Source of the DNA: Myrica gale
Lineage: Eukaryota; Streptophyta; Magnoliopsida; Fagales; Myricaceae
DNA: 64,000 bases
Assembly: GCA_963930655.1 (NCBI GenBank)
Contig: OZ005608.1
Span: 1,612,001-1,676,000, forward strand
Direction of reading: 5' to 3'
The notes under the pieces are model-generated. The model saw only the letters and a list, made by a program, of their open reading frames with translations, made no database searches and was not told where the DNA came from. Both the position numbers and the translations under genes were made by a program. Below, piece by piece: positions 1-10,756 of this stretch (the stretch's first letter is position 1; each line of letters starts with the position of its first letter).

Positions 1-615
1 CCTCGAGAGAGAACGTGTTGGAGTCAAAGAGGAGACCCAAGGCTTGAATCCAAGTAAAGTCCCTGGGTCGGCCTGCTGGGCGGAGACCAATGAAGCGGGC
101 ATTGATTTGGAGGTTGGGATCGGAAACTAAGCTGAAATGCTGGTTGCTCTTGCCATGGAAGTAGAAAACGATGCCATCTCCACCAATGAAACGGGGATCG
201 TAGCATCCTGCTCCGGGGGCATGGCAGTTTGGTTTGCGAGCTGTGGCAGCCAGAAAAAAAAAGTAATTAACGATTATGTCTTTTGTCTGGGGTTAGGAAG
301 AAATGAACGAAAAGAAAAACAATGACCATCAACCTGACAAAGGAATAATATGTTGTGAAAGTACATGATGTAAGTCTTACCTCTACACTCAGCTTTGCAT
401 ATGGGTGAGTTACAATTGACAAAGCAAATTTTTGCTTTCGGATCTTTCGAATATGAACGTGGGCACTGCTGTGGGCACCTTATCTTTTTGAAGAAGCATG
501 GGCTCTTTTTGAAGAGGCATGTCTTAAGTTCTCTATAGTCATGATATTGCGCGGCAGAAGATACAAAGAGTATCGCAATGATCATGAGTAGCCCATTCAC
601 TCTTAGGACCTCCAT
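1..615 (-). CDS. Root_cap / LEA-related secreted protein, copy 1 (3' part outside window)
   Basis: Partial gene on the minus strand. Exon 1 is 381-615 and exon 2 starts at 240 and runs off the window. The intron (241-380, 140 bp) has GTAAGA and CACAG ends. The ATG is at 615; a TTG five codons earlier is in frame but not a likely start. The protein begins with a hydrophobic signal peptide (LLMIIAILFVSSA), followed by a short Cys-rich module in exon 1 (CLFKKSPC, CPQQC, CFVNC, CKAEC), then the start of the Root_cap domain (PNCHAPGAGCYDPRF, GGDGIVFYFHG). The family includes maize root cap protein 2 and Arabidopsis LEA-related proteins. It is thought to be secreted, and its biochemical role is not established. 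The copy is almost the same as copy 2, to which it is head to head, so the duplication is recent. Confidence 0.85.
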
Positions 616-687
616 CACTTTCGTCTTCAATGTGATCGAGAAGAAAGTTGAGATGGTGTCGCAGAAGTGAGTTTCTTCTCTGCTCTT

Positions 688-693
688 CTTATA
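688..693 (-). promoter_or_regulatory. TATA box of Root_cap copy 1
   Basis: TATAAG on the minus strand, 73 bp before the ATG. The same motif sits at the same distance in copy 2, inside the conserved inverted-repeat arm. Confidence 0.5.
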
Positions 694-1136
694 GAAGGTA
701 ACGAGTGGATTTTCGTATCATCTTAACAAAACGTGCTCTATCTTAACGAAAAGTCTGCTATTTTTTTTTTGCTCAAGTACTATTGGAGGAGGAGCAGGGC
801 CTACGTCGGATACTTAATGCTTTGCTTGGGATCAGGTGTTTATATATATGCTCTGCGAATTTGTCAACCAACTAGTTGTAGGATTAGGAGTGCTACAACA
901 TGCCTTAGTTCTTGAGATCATGAACTGTATGAATGCTGAGACGGATATGAGATGGCGTTGAGATAGCTCCCATTTAACATGTTTATGGGGCTAATTCAGA
1001 GGACCGATCGACAAAGTGCTTGCTCTACATGAGCGCACGCAAACATCGAACACACAGCTGTCAATGACAGACTAAAGTACGCATATATAGCTTCTGGACT
1101 GGTAAAATAGCTAGAGAGCACCATTAATATTCCCTA

Positions 1137-2530
1137 CCGCTCCAATTTTCTATAGTTTTATCTTCTATTTCAAATCAAAATCTGCGCCTGTCATCTGAAA
1201 TATTCGAAAGTGGAGAGAGTGTGAGACGGGCAATTATTCATTGCTTGGGAACATATAATTAATACCTGGGTGGCGGTGTTTATAACGTGCGCGCACGGAC
1301 AGTACAAAGTCTACACTAGCAATTTCCGGAGTGAGTACTGAGAAAATTAACTAAAAACTAATAAAAGCAAAACGTACTTACGTACTGAGATTCCCACGAC
1401 CTGTCGTACTCTATAAAACGCGCCTAAACTATTGATGAAGACTTTTAGACTTTTAAATATTTATATAGATAGTAATTTTATAGATTTTTGTTTAAAAATT
1501 AGTAAAAAGTGAAAGATATTTAATTTTTATTAGAGTTTGTAATAATATATAGAGATGTTTTGATGTAATTTTTTAATAAAAAAAGTATTAGAGTTTGGTG
1601 AAAAAGTATGGAGAGTGAATATTTATTATTATAATTTTTAAAAAGATATTAGAGGTTGTGTTAAAAGTTGCTAGAAGTTCATCTAAAAGGTGTTGGTATT
1701 TGTATATAATTTTTGAGATTTTAGATATTTATTTTATACTTTTTTTTCATTGTAAGTTTATAAACTAATTAATATGGCCTTAAAATCCCTCAAAGCGTTT
1801 AAAATATCCGTCATACTCGCATGCTCTTCATTTAAAAATATCCGACAAAGTCCGTGTCCTCCTATCACATCCATCGGACCAACCTGATAATATCTACCCA
1901 AAGTTTAGTGAAATTGAAACAAGATTTGTAAAGATTGTGGGATATAATGATTCAATTGTATTCTTAATCTACTCTTAGATCTGCTATAGTTTGGTAATTA
2001 ATGTTGTCTTTTCTTAAGATCTACTTGACCGATTAACGAGCTGCACTCCCAATTACTACCTCTTTTATAATATGCAGATTTATTAATATTTTGTCGTTAA
2101 AATGGTTGTAGCATAGTTTTCATCTATTTCAATCGTCAACTCTAAACCGAACGTCCACAAACCGCAAATGCGTGCCAATTTTGCCATTAAAAAATGGTTG
2201 TGTAGCATACTTTAGAGTGCCAATTTTCTAAATCTTTTGTAATTTTGTGACCCACATTTATAAATTATATATGTGTTAGTTTGTGAAGGCTATTAAGTAG
2301 CATTTTTTCTTAGCCATATATATAAGAAGAATGTTAGATTTCATATCTCTAATAGACTAAAAGTACAATCCTCTTCAAAGAACTAATTGTGTGACGCTTT
2401 CCTCTGCACATTATGTGTTAAATTACAACTAATGAGACAGTACTTTTCATTGATATTTGAAGATAAGCAGATCACAATCGGCCATGAAAGTGAAACATAA
2501 GCACAGATCGATGAAATCACATGGGAGAAG
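1137..2530. other. AT-rich spacer between the inverted arms
   Basis: About 1.4 kb with long A/T runs, no plausible coding frame and no recognised RNA. It separates the two head-to-head Root_cap promoters. Positions 1430-1770 are especially A/T-rich and look like decayed transposon end sequence, but no paired ends were found. Positions 1223-1250 share a block with 7394-7535. Confidence 0.5.
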
Positions 2531-2967
2531 TAGGGAATATTATTGGTGCTTTCTTGCGATTTTACCAGTCCACTCCAGAAGCTGTGCAATGCATGCTTTA
2601 ATTTGTCAATGACAGCTGCGTGTCGATGTATGCGTGCGCTCACGTCGAGCACTTCGTCGGTCCTCTGAAGCCCAATAAAAATGTATTATATGACAAGTTC
2701 ATGATCTCATATCCGTCTCAGCATAGATACAGTTCATGATATCAAGAAGTTATTAAGCCTGTCGTAGCACTCCTAATCCTACAACTAGTTTGTTGACAAA
2801 TTCTCAGAGCAAATATTTAAACACCTGATCCCAATCAAAGCCTTAAGTATCCGACGTAGGCCCTGCGCGCTCCTCCAACTTGAGAAAAAAAAAACAAATA
2901 GCAGAGACTTTTTGTTAAGATAGAGCACGTTTTGATAAGATGATACGAAAATCCACTTGTTATCTTC

Positions 2968-2973
2968 TATAAG
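2968..2973 (+). promoter_or_regulatory. TATA box of Root_cap copy 2
   Basis: TATAAG 73 bp before the ATG, matching copy 1 in motif and spacing. Copy 3 has a longer TATATATAAG at a comparable place. Confidence 0.5.
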
Positions 2974-3045
2974 AAGAGCGGAGAAGAGACTCACTTCTGC
3001 AACACCATCTCAACGTTCTTCACGATCGCATTGAAGACGAAAGTG

Positions 3046-4530
3046 ATGGAGGTCCTACGAGTGAATGGGCTGCTCATGATCATTGCTCTACTCTTTGTAT
3101 CTTCTGCTGCGCAATATCATGACTATAGAGAACTTAAGACATGCCTCTTCAAAAAGAGCCCATGCTTCTTCAAAAAGATAAGGTGCCCACAGCAATGCCC
3201 ACGTTCATATTCGAAAGATCCGAAAGCAAAAGTTTGCTTTGTCAATTGTAACTCACCCATATGCAAAGCTGAGTGTAGAGGTAAGACTTACATCATGTAC
3301 TTTCACAACATATTATTCCTTTGTCAGGTTGATGGTTATTGTTTTTCTTTTCGTTCATTTCTGCCTAACCCCGTGTTGGAGAAAAGAGAAGGAATTCTAT
3401 TCTAGAGGGAAGAGTGAAGAGATACTATTTCTGAAATTTTCTTTTACTGTATTGCTTCTTAATGGCTTGCTTTGTGTCAATGCATACATGATATTTATAG
3501 CTTATGAATACACCTAGCATGAACTACCCAAATACATGAACTACCCAAATACATGAATACCCCAAGTACATGAATACCCAAATACATGTATTACTACTTT
3601 AAAGATGAACCTACACTAGTTCATGAATCTCCCAAAAGACACAACACTTCGTTGAATTAAAGTTTATTATTCAACACCCCAGACAAAAGACATAATCGTT
3701 AAATATTTGTTTTTTCTTTTTTTCTGGCTTCCACAGCTCGCAAACCAAACTGCCATGCCCCCGGAGCAGGATGCTACGATCCCCGTTTCATTGGTGGAGA
3801 TGGCATCGTTTTCTACTTCCATGGCAAGAGCAACCAGCATTTCAGCTTAGTTTCCGATCCCAACCTCCAAATCAATGCCCGCTTCATTGGTCTCCGCCCA
3901 GCAGGCCGACCCAGGGACTTTACTTGGATTCAAGCCTTGGGTCTCCTCTTTGACTCCAACACGTTCTCTCTCGAGGCCACCCCAGCAGAGACATGGGAGG
4001 AGGATGTTGACCATTTGAAATTCACTTACAATGGGGAGGAGATGATGCTACCAGAAGGCCATCTGTCTGCATGGGAAAGCCCCAAAAGCGGCCTTACAGT
4101 GGAGAGAACAGCAGATAAGAACAGCGTCAGAGTCACTCTCCCTGAGGTCGCAGAGATCTCGGTCAATGTTGTCCCCGTGACCAAGGAAGATGATAGGATC
4201 CACAACTATCACATACCTTCCGATGACTGTTTCGCTCACTTGGAGGTACAATTCCGATTCTACGGCCTATCCTCGAAAGTTGAAGGAGTTCTTGGGAGGA
4301 CGTACCAACCGGATTTCCAGAATCCAGCAAAGCCCGGCGTGGCAATGCCAGTAGTGGGAGGCGAGGACAGGTACAGAACCACGTCACTACTCTCAGCAGA
4401 CTGCAAGTCTTGTATGTTCTCCCCGGATGGGGGTATGGAACTGGAAAAGGTCTCGATGGTGACGGAAGGCAGCACAATAGACTGCACCGGTGGAGCAGCT
4501 AATGGCAACGGAATAGTTTGCAGGAGATAA
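3046..4530 (+). CDS. Root_cap / LEA-related secreted protein, copy 2 (complete)
   Basis: Two exons, 3046-3280 and 3737-4530, give 342 residues. The donor is AGAG/GTAAGA and the acceptor CCACAG. The in-frame TTG at 3031 is not used as start; the ATG at 3046 matches copy 3. Residues 1-22 form a signal peptide (LLMIIALLFVSS). Residues 33-77 hold eight cysteines (CX6CX6CX3CX12CX3CX4CX3C). The Root_cap domain fills exon 2, with GAGCYDPRF, GGDGIVFYFHG, NQHFSLVSD, NARFIGLRP, FTWIQALGLLFD, LEVQFRFYGLS, GVLGRTYQPDF and a C-terminal CKSC...DCTGG segment. The product is probably secreted to the cell wall or apoplast. The molecular function of the family is not settled. The intron is 456 bp, against 140 bp in copy 1, because of a solo LTR. 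Confidence 0.9.
3374..3676. mobile_element. Solo LTR-like fossil in the intron of Root_cap copy 2
   Basis: A 303-bp block with TGTTGG...TTCAACA ends (TG...CA) is present in the copy 2 intron and absent from the otherwise matching copy 1 intron. It is flanked by a 5-bp target duplication, CCCCG on the left and CCCCA on the right. The size, ends and duplication fit a solo LTR or TRIM of the Copia type. Around 3519-3595 it carries four imperfect copies of a motif ending in ACCCAAATACATG. It is young, since it entered after the duplication that made copies 1 and 2. No internal region remains. Confidence 0.7.
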
Positions 4531-5911
4531 ACATCATTAATTCGGATGACCAGGGAAAAAAAACGTATGAAATTCGCAGTTTCTTCAAATAATAGGAAGG
4601 TTTTGTTTTTTTCAACTATTATCAGTTGAATTGTTCTACGGGTTTCGTTTTTCCATTGTTAGTGGAAGTTTGCTAGATGAGTGCCTCAGTGCACTTACAA
4701 AAAAAAATAAGCAAAAATGTTGTATCTCATTTTCATGAGTACTTTTTTTTTTGTAAGCAATATTCTCTTATCATGAGTTTATGGTTATGGAATATGGAAT
4801 GCATTTCTAAATTACTTTTCTGCCCCAATAATCTCATCATCTTGTCATATTAGTTTTTCCTTATCTGAAGCGAATGTTTATGCTTTTTAACTTTGTTTCT
4901 CTATCATATTATGTAAATTCCTTCAATAACTTACATGCTTTGTACCCGTATATTTTGATTTTACGCCTTATTTCTGCATCGAGTTTTGTGGTTAAGTACT
5001 TTCTCTTGAGTTAATTCCATCCTAACGAAAAAGATTTATATGCAATATGAGAGTGCTTCGCCACTCTTTTGAGGATAAAGAAGGGTGTTTTCGGTTAAAT
5101 TTGTATTTATAGGAATAAAACATCAATTTCCTTCCTCTCTGTTTTTTCTCTCATACACTCTCTAGATTTATCGACTAGGCCATGAGAACATAAATTTGTA
5201 GCTTAAGAGTTTTCGTGAAAAGTCTCTTCATCTATTCTTTTGGTCTTGGGTTTTGGACTAATTAATCGCCAAGGAAAATAATCTGTTGTTCTATCCCACG
5301 TGGTAGTTCAAATCACTGATCATGTCCTGTAAAAGGTAGGTACCCCAAATACTGACCATTCGAAAGACCAAAGTAATGAGGAATATGACGATATCTTCAT
5401 AAAGACAGGACCCTCCAAATGACCATTCGAACAAATTCACACCAGGTCTAGAATTGAACTTATTCTCCAAAAGATCACTTTTAAGGTGAATATGGAGCTA
5501 TGAAGTGTAATGTCCTTAACTAAGGTGGTTAGGAGGTTATTTCTATAAGTAAAACTAGTAAAAATTAGAGACGTAAATCAGTTGTCACTAAATAAATAAT
5601 CTTTAATAATAAATTCACACTTAAAACTTTAAAACAACTGAATAAAAACTTTAAAACTCTTTAAAAACTAAACTGTTGAAAATTAGTTTTTGGCAATTTT
5701 AAATAAACATCTTTGACAATAATTTTTTATTTATATATCATTTTACTTTAGCAATAATTGTGGGCCAAGTTTAACCGGTGATAGGGTTGTGTAGTTGTTA
5801 TTTAATTAGCTTGGAGGCTAACCAAACTAAGCTAATATTATGGGTAGAATTCTCCCTTACTAAGGTTTGGTCATGTCCAAGCATGCATTCGGGAAGAACC
5901 TATAAAATAAA
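4531..5911. other. 3' flank of Root_cap copy 2, no gene seen
   Basis: AT-rich. Two blocks recur in the 3' flank of copy 3: 4600-4700 (around CAGTTGAATTGTTCTA and GTGGAAGTTTGCTAG) matches 7670-7770 reversed, and 4990-5110 (around TTCCATCCTAACGAA and GAGGATAAAGAAGGGTG) matches 8050-8300 reversed. The first block may be the 3' UTR. Confidence 0.5.
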
Positions 5912-6403
5912 GGGTAAATTGCTCCGTACGTCCCTAGTGTATCACTCTTTCCCAATTTCGTCCCCAGGGTATGTTTATCCCTACAAAAAACTCTGGGGTT
6001 TGGCCCTATTCCCAGAAGAGTCATGCCGTCAACTTAATGGACGAAAATGCACACGTGGCGGACAGCGCATAGGTGGAAATTGACAGCTCAATTTTAAAAA
6101 AATCTCCAAGGTCTAGATCTACATGGAGTTTTCGCTCCCGACACCATTTAAATTTTTATTTTATTTTATTTTTCTTTATAAAATAAAAAATATATTTTTA
6201 ATTAATTTTTTATTTTTTATTTTACTGACACATGTCACATTGCGATTGGACGGCAGCCACAAGTGCATTTTCGTCCATTAAGTTGATGATACAACTCTTT
6301 TGGTAATAGGGCCAAACCCCAGAGATTTTTGTAGGGAAAAACATACTCTGAGGACGAAATTGGGAAAAAGTGATACCCCAGGGACGTACGGAACAATTTA
6401 CCC
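5912..6403. mobile_element. Mutator-like foldback MITE
   Basis: A 492-bp element with long inverted ends: GGGTAAATTGCTCCGTACGT on the left, and on the right its reverse complement with small changes. A perfect 9-bp target duplication TAAAATAAA lies at 5903-5911 and 6404-6412. A 9-bp duplication is the mark of the Mutator superfamily. The arms pair over more than 150 bp on each side of an A/T-rich centre (about 6150-6225). No transposase is encoded. Confidence 0.9.
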
Positions 6404-8600
6404 TAAAATAAAATACTATATTTCAATAATGAGTGCACTCAATGAGTTGCAATTAGTATCAATGCACTATCTTTGTAAACTCTGGGCCTCAAGGTTTGAA
6501 AATACATTACATATTATACTATAAACATCATTTTGAACTTTACATCTTTTTGGTCTTTACATGTAACACAATGCACACAACATAAATAACTATGAACATA
6601 AAAAAGATTTGATTCAACGTAAAAAAATCACATGTAATCATTGTACATAAAACATGCTCATGTTTAAAAATTTCATGCTATAATATTTGAAAATTTTATT
6701 ATAACGTAATGCACATAAAACTCCAAGGGTTTTTAGCAAAGTATGCAATTTCAGAATATATCACCTCAGTATCATTTGAAAATTATAGCATAATAATCTC
6801 GCTTACCTCGCCCTTTAGACACTTGATAAATTTAACCTTAATGACTTCAAGAAACTTAGACTAAACCCTTCAGAACATGCTTGATTTCTCATTCTTGCAC
6901 TCAATATGCATACGAGAGACTAACATACGATTTATACATGCAAAAAATAAGTGTTTCACATGTCCTCTTCATCACCGGCCCCGACAGAAAACACATCTTC
7001 CCCAGCTGAATAAACATAATACCTTTCAGCGAACTGTGAGTTGCTATTTGCTAACCGACCCCAAACATTCAAGCAAAGTATGAAAGCGTGAGGAGGAATA
7101 CAACAAGAAAATCAGGTCATGTTGTGCCAATCAACCACTGCCCCTCTGGGCCTAATGAACTCAAGAGAAATTTTCATAGAAAAGATTACATTCGATTCTC
7201 CATATTTAAAGCTAACAAAATCAGCTAAGGCCGTCTTTTTTGGGATATACAAATGTCTCCAGGCAACTTTGGCACCCCCCTCCTACGCTCGCTACCCTTT
7301 CGCAGGAATCCTTTCAAAGATGGCCCACTTTGTTTGAATGTGCTCTTCGGCAACACACAAATGGTTGACCAATATTCGAGAGAGGAGAGAGTTGAGACGG
7401 GCAATGGCATTCAAGGGTTCGTACCCTGAGACTTATCGGGAACAGTCATTATTACTTTACCTTTTTTCTAGGCAACGAAAGTATGCAACTTTCATTTGTT
7501 TTGTTTCGTTGGCATTAATTATTCATTGCTTGGGAAAGGTACTTTTACAATGCTAGATTTTTTTTTTCTTGTTTCCATGGGCTATGCCCACCTTTTGTAC
7601 TGGAACTTTGGGATTCAATATACTTACCAATTACCCCAAAAAAAAAAAACGGAAGTCAAGAAAACGGACCGACTGAGACACTCACCTAGCAAACTTCCAC
7701 TGATAATGGAAAAACGAAACGCTTAGAACAATTCAACTGATAATGGTGGAAAAATTCGTCCCAAAAACAAATTTTTGTTGTAGTGAATTATTGGGCCTGC
7801 AGTTTTGCAAACCAATATATAACTCAATTACTAGTAACAACATGACAAACTAATAACAATTAATGTGACACAAGGCAGTACTCCAGGAACTCTACCATGA
7901 TTTACTCACCCATTAATGTGAGACTTTAACCATTTCGGATGTCGATCATGCATTTCTTAAATTAGGATATTATAGTAGCGTAACTATGTAGGCTGTACAT
8001 TCCAATCTCCATAGCTTGCACCATACCCTATTAGTAAAACTTTCACCGGAAAACACCCTTCTTTATCCTCAAGATAAGATATAAAATAATCTATCCTATG
8101 GTAACGTATATAATAATGTCTTCTGTCAAACATAACATATTTTAGGTACATAATTTACATATACATTTTGATCTCCAACGTGGCAAAGGCCCCTAAAGCA
8201 TAATTCTCGTATATATATATAAACCTTGTTCGTTAGGATGGAATGCATTCACAACATTAAAGTACTTAACCAAAGAAGTTGATGGATAAATAAGGCACAA
8301 AATCAAATTATTCAAATTTAAGATAATGAAAAATAAAATCTCAAGATACTGAGATTAAAGAGATAGATATATGGTGTAACAATTATATATAGATGTCATG
8401 ATGCGACAATTGTACTAACATATGATATATGATTAACATCCGAAAGTTAAATTATGTGGCACCAGATTTTCTTGAAACGAAACATAAGTTTTTTGTTGCT
8501 TGTAAAAACACACTTATTTCTAGTACGCCTCCTCACAACGGCAAGAGAGACAAAACCTTCTTTTTTTGATTCGTGGAAGAATTTCCGAACTTCATACTTA
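6404..8600. other. Intergenic, with parts of a rearranged Root_cap 3' flank
   Basis: No supported gene. 7670-7770 and 8050-8300 match the 3' flank of copy 2 in reverse, but in the opposite order relative to the gene. 7394-7535 shares a block with 1223-1250, interrupted here by about 115 bp. The remainder is A/T-rich. Confidence 0.5.
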
Positions 8601-9776
8601 TTATCTCCTGCAAACGATTCCGTTCCCACTATCTGCTCCACCTGTGCAGTCTAGCATGGTGTATTCCGTCACTAGAGAGTCCTTTTGGTCTACAACTCCA
8701 ACTGGAGAGAACATACAAGACTTGCAGTCTGCTGAGAGAAGTGACGTGGTTCTGTACTTGTCCTCGCCTCCCACGATTGGCATTGCCACGCCCGGCTTTG
8801 CTGGATTCTGGAAATCCGGCTGGTAAGTCCTCCCAAGAACTCCTTCAACTTTCGAGGATAGGCCGTAGAATCGGAATTGTACCTCCAAGTGAGCGAAACA
8901 GTCATCGGAAGGTATGTGATAGTTGTGGATTCTATCATCTTCTTTGGTTATGGGGACAACATTTACTGAGATCTCTACGATCTCTGGGAGCGTGACTCTA
9001 ACGCTGTTCTTATCTGCTGTTCTCTCCACTGTAAGGTCGCTTTTGGGGCTTTCCCATGAAGACAGATGGCCTTCTGGTAGCATCAACTCCTCCCCATTGT
9101 AAGTGAATTTCAAATGGTCAATTTCCTCCTCCCATGTCTCTGCTGGGGTGGCCTCGAGAAAGAACTTGTTGGAGTCAAAGAGGAGACCCAAGGCTTGAAT
9201 CCAAGTATAGTCCCTGGTTCGGCCTGCTGGGCGGAGACCTATAAAGCGGGCATTGATTTGGAGGTTGAGATCGGAAACTAAGCTGAAATGCTGGTTGCTC
9301 TCGCCGTGGAAGTAGAAAACGATGCCATCTCCACCAATGAAACGGGGATCGTAGCATCCTGCACCGGGGGCATTGCAGTTTGGTTTGCGAACTATCATAG
9401 CCCCGAAAAAAATCGTTAGTAATAGTTATATTTTCCATCACGGTATTGGAACAACGACGCAAATAAAAAGAAGGTCAATGACAGGTAACCTGATCAACAA
9501 ATTTGTAGATAGGTATAAATATGATAGACTTTTGATAGGAGTCGTACCTTTGCACTCCGCTTTGCATATGGGTGACTGACAGTTGACGAAGCAAACTTTC
9601 GTTTTCGGGTTTGTTGATGTTGATGCTGGGCATTGGGCTGGGCAAGTTATCTTTTTGAGGTGGCATGGGCTGTTTCTGCTGATGCATGTCTTAGTTTCTG
9701 CCGAACAGTTCTGCACAGCACCAGTTACAAAGAGAAGCAGAATGATCAAGAGCCCATTCCTTCTCAAGATCTCCAT
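8601..9776 (-). CDS. Root_cap / LEA-related secreted protein, copy 3 (complete)
   Basis: Two exons on the minus strand, 9548-9776 and 8601-9391, give 339 residues. The intron is 155 bp (AAAG/GTACGA donor, GATAG acceptor). The ATG at 9776 gives MEILRRNGLL, then a hydrophobic signal peptide (LLIILLLFVTGAV) and a Cys-rich module similar to copies 1 and 2 (CISRNSPC, CPAQC, CFVNC, CKAEC). Exon 2 holds the Root_cap domain, with GAGCYDPRF, FYFHGESNQHFSL, WIQALGLLFD, FRFYGLSSKVEGVLG and a terminal GNGIVCRR. It has clearly diverged from the pair 1/2, mostly in the N-terminal module and near the C-terminus, so it is the older copy. Its function is as little known as for the others. Confidence 0.9.
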
Positions 9777-9842
9777 GACTTTCGTCTACAATGACAGAAA
9801 GAATGCAAGGATGGTGTAGCACGGCGTCACTCCTCTGCTCTT

Positions 9843-9852
9843 CTTATATATA
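9843..9852 (-). promoter_or_regulatory. TATA box of Root_cap copy 3
   Basis: TATATATAAG on the minus strand, about 70 bp before the ATG and followed by AAGAGC as in copies 1 and 2. Confidence 0.55.
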
Positions 9853-10756
9853 GAATGTAACAAGTTGGACCTTGATATTATCTTAAGACCAAGTATTCTT
9901 CTTAAGATTCTCTCTGTTTTTCTTTTGTTTCTGTAAAGCTCAAGTCATGGAGGGGGCACATGGACTATGTTCTTTGCGGGATTTTAAATCTCGGTCAATA
10001 CCTTTGGGCTTTGGGCATGCGTGTAGTCGAGATCTCACAAGTTGACTGTTGGCGCCTACCGCGGAGGACTTTCAGTGAAAAAGAATGGGCCGGAAATCGA
10101 AGTCGGTGGTACAAACTATTTGTGAGCCAGTGATACAAACCTTTGTTTATTTTTAGAATTCGGAACTTCACAATCGAATTTACGTCTCGCTTGCCAACTT
10201 AAAATTTTAATAAAATTTTATTTTTATCAAAAATATTTTAAAATTTTATTTTTACTTATAATACTAATTCACCGATTTTAATACTATCTCGTTTTTTTAA
10301 CACCAACCCAAAATTTTAACAAATTTATAATAAAATTTTAAAAACGAACACGTTAAAAAAAAATAGCGGTAATTTCATTGTTCGCTCATTAAGTATAAGC
10401 AAAAATTAATGTCAACGCACCAATTACTTTAACGAATTTTTACGTTTTTTAAATTTTAAAAATAATAAAAAAAGTCATCTTTCGTCAATTTTTTACGTTA
10501 AAACAGACGGATTTTATGAAAACTTGCTTTTCACGTGATATTCACCCATATATTGTTTAATGTTGTAAGAATTACATAATTTGATAATTAGTCCGAGCAA
10601 TATTGAATGTTGTAGGCCGACCTACATATTGTTTGTATCTCTCTAAATTGGATCAATTAATTCAGGAAATAAATTAGAGATTATCCTAATCCAATGAAAA
10701 AAAAAACTCATTTCTTAATTTGCTCAATTTCCTTTTTCCTATGCATGATTTTTTGG
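9853..10756. other. Intergenic upstream region of Root_cap copy 3
   Basis: Very A/T-rich, particularly 10200-10520. No coding frame, RNA gene or paired transposon ends were recognised. Confidence 0.4.

Larger units (their letters stand above)
1..1136. repeat. Inverted-duplication arm 1 (Root_cap copy 1 and promoter)
   Basis: Read as reverse complement, this stretch matches 2531-3976 through coding sequence, leader, promoter and about 450 bp of far upstream DNA, ending near ATTCCCTAC. The match runs to the window edge, so the arm continues outside. The main size difference between arms is the solo LTR in arm 2. Upstream parts have small indels while coding parts are nearly identical. Confidence 0.85.
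2531..3976. repeat. Inverted-duplication arm 2 (Root_cap copy 2)
   Basis: Reverse-complement partner of 1-1136. It contains the promoter, exon 1, the intron (with a solo LTR that arm 1 lacks) and the first part of exon 2 of copy 2. The arm may extend further, because its partner is cut by the window start. Confidence 0.85.

Noticed and set aside
24-206. 60-codon frame on the minus strand (and its twin at 3771-3953, and 9175-9462)
   Set aside because: These are out-of-frame shadows of Root_cap exon 2, seen in all three copies.
3031-3045. In-frame TTG five codons before the Root_cap ATG
   Set aside because: Plant genes start at ATG; the ATG at 3046 matches the start of copy 3.
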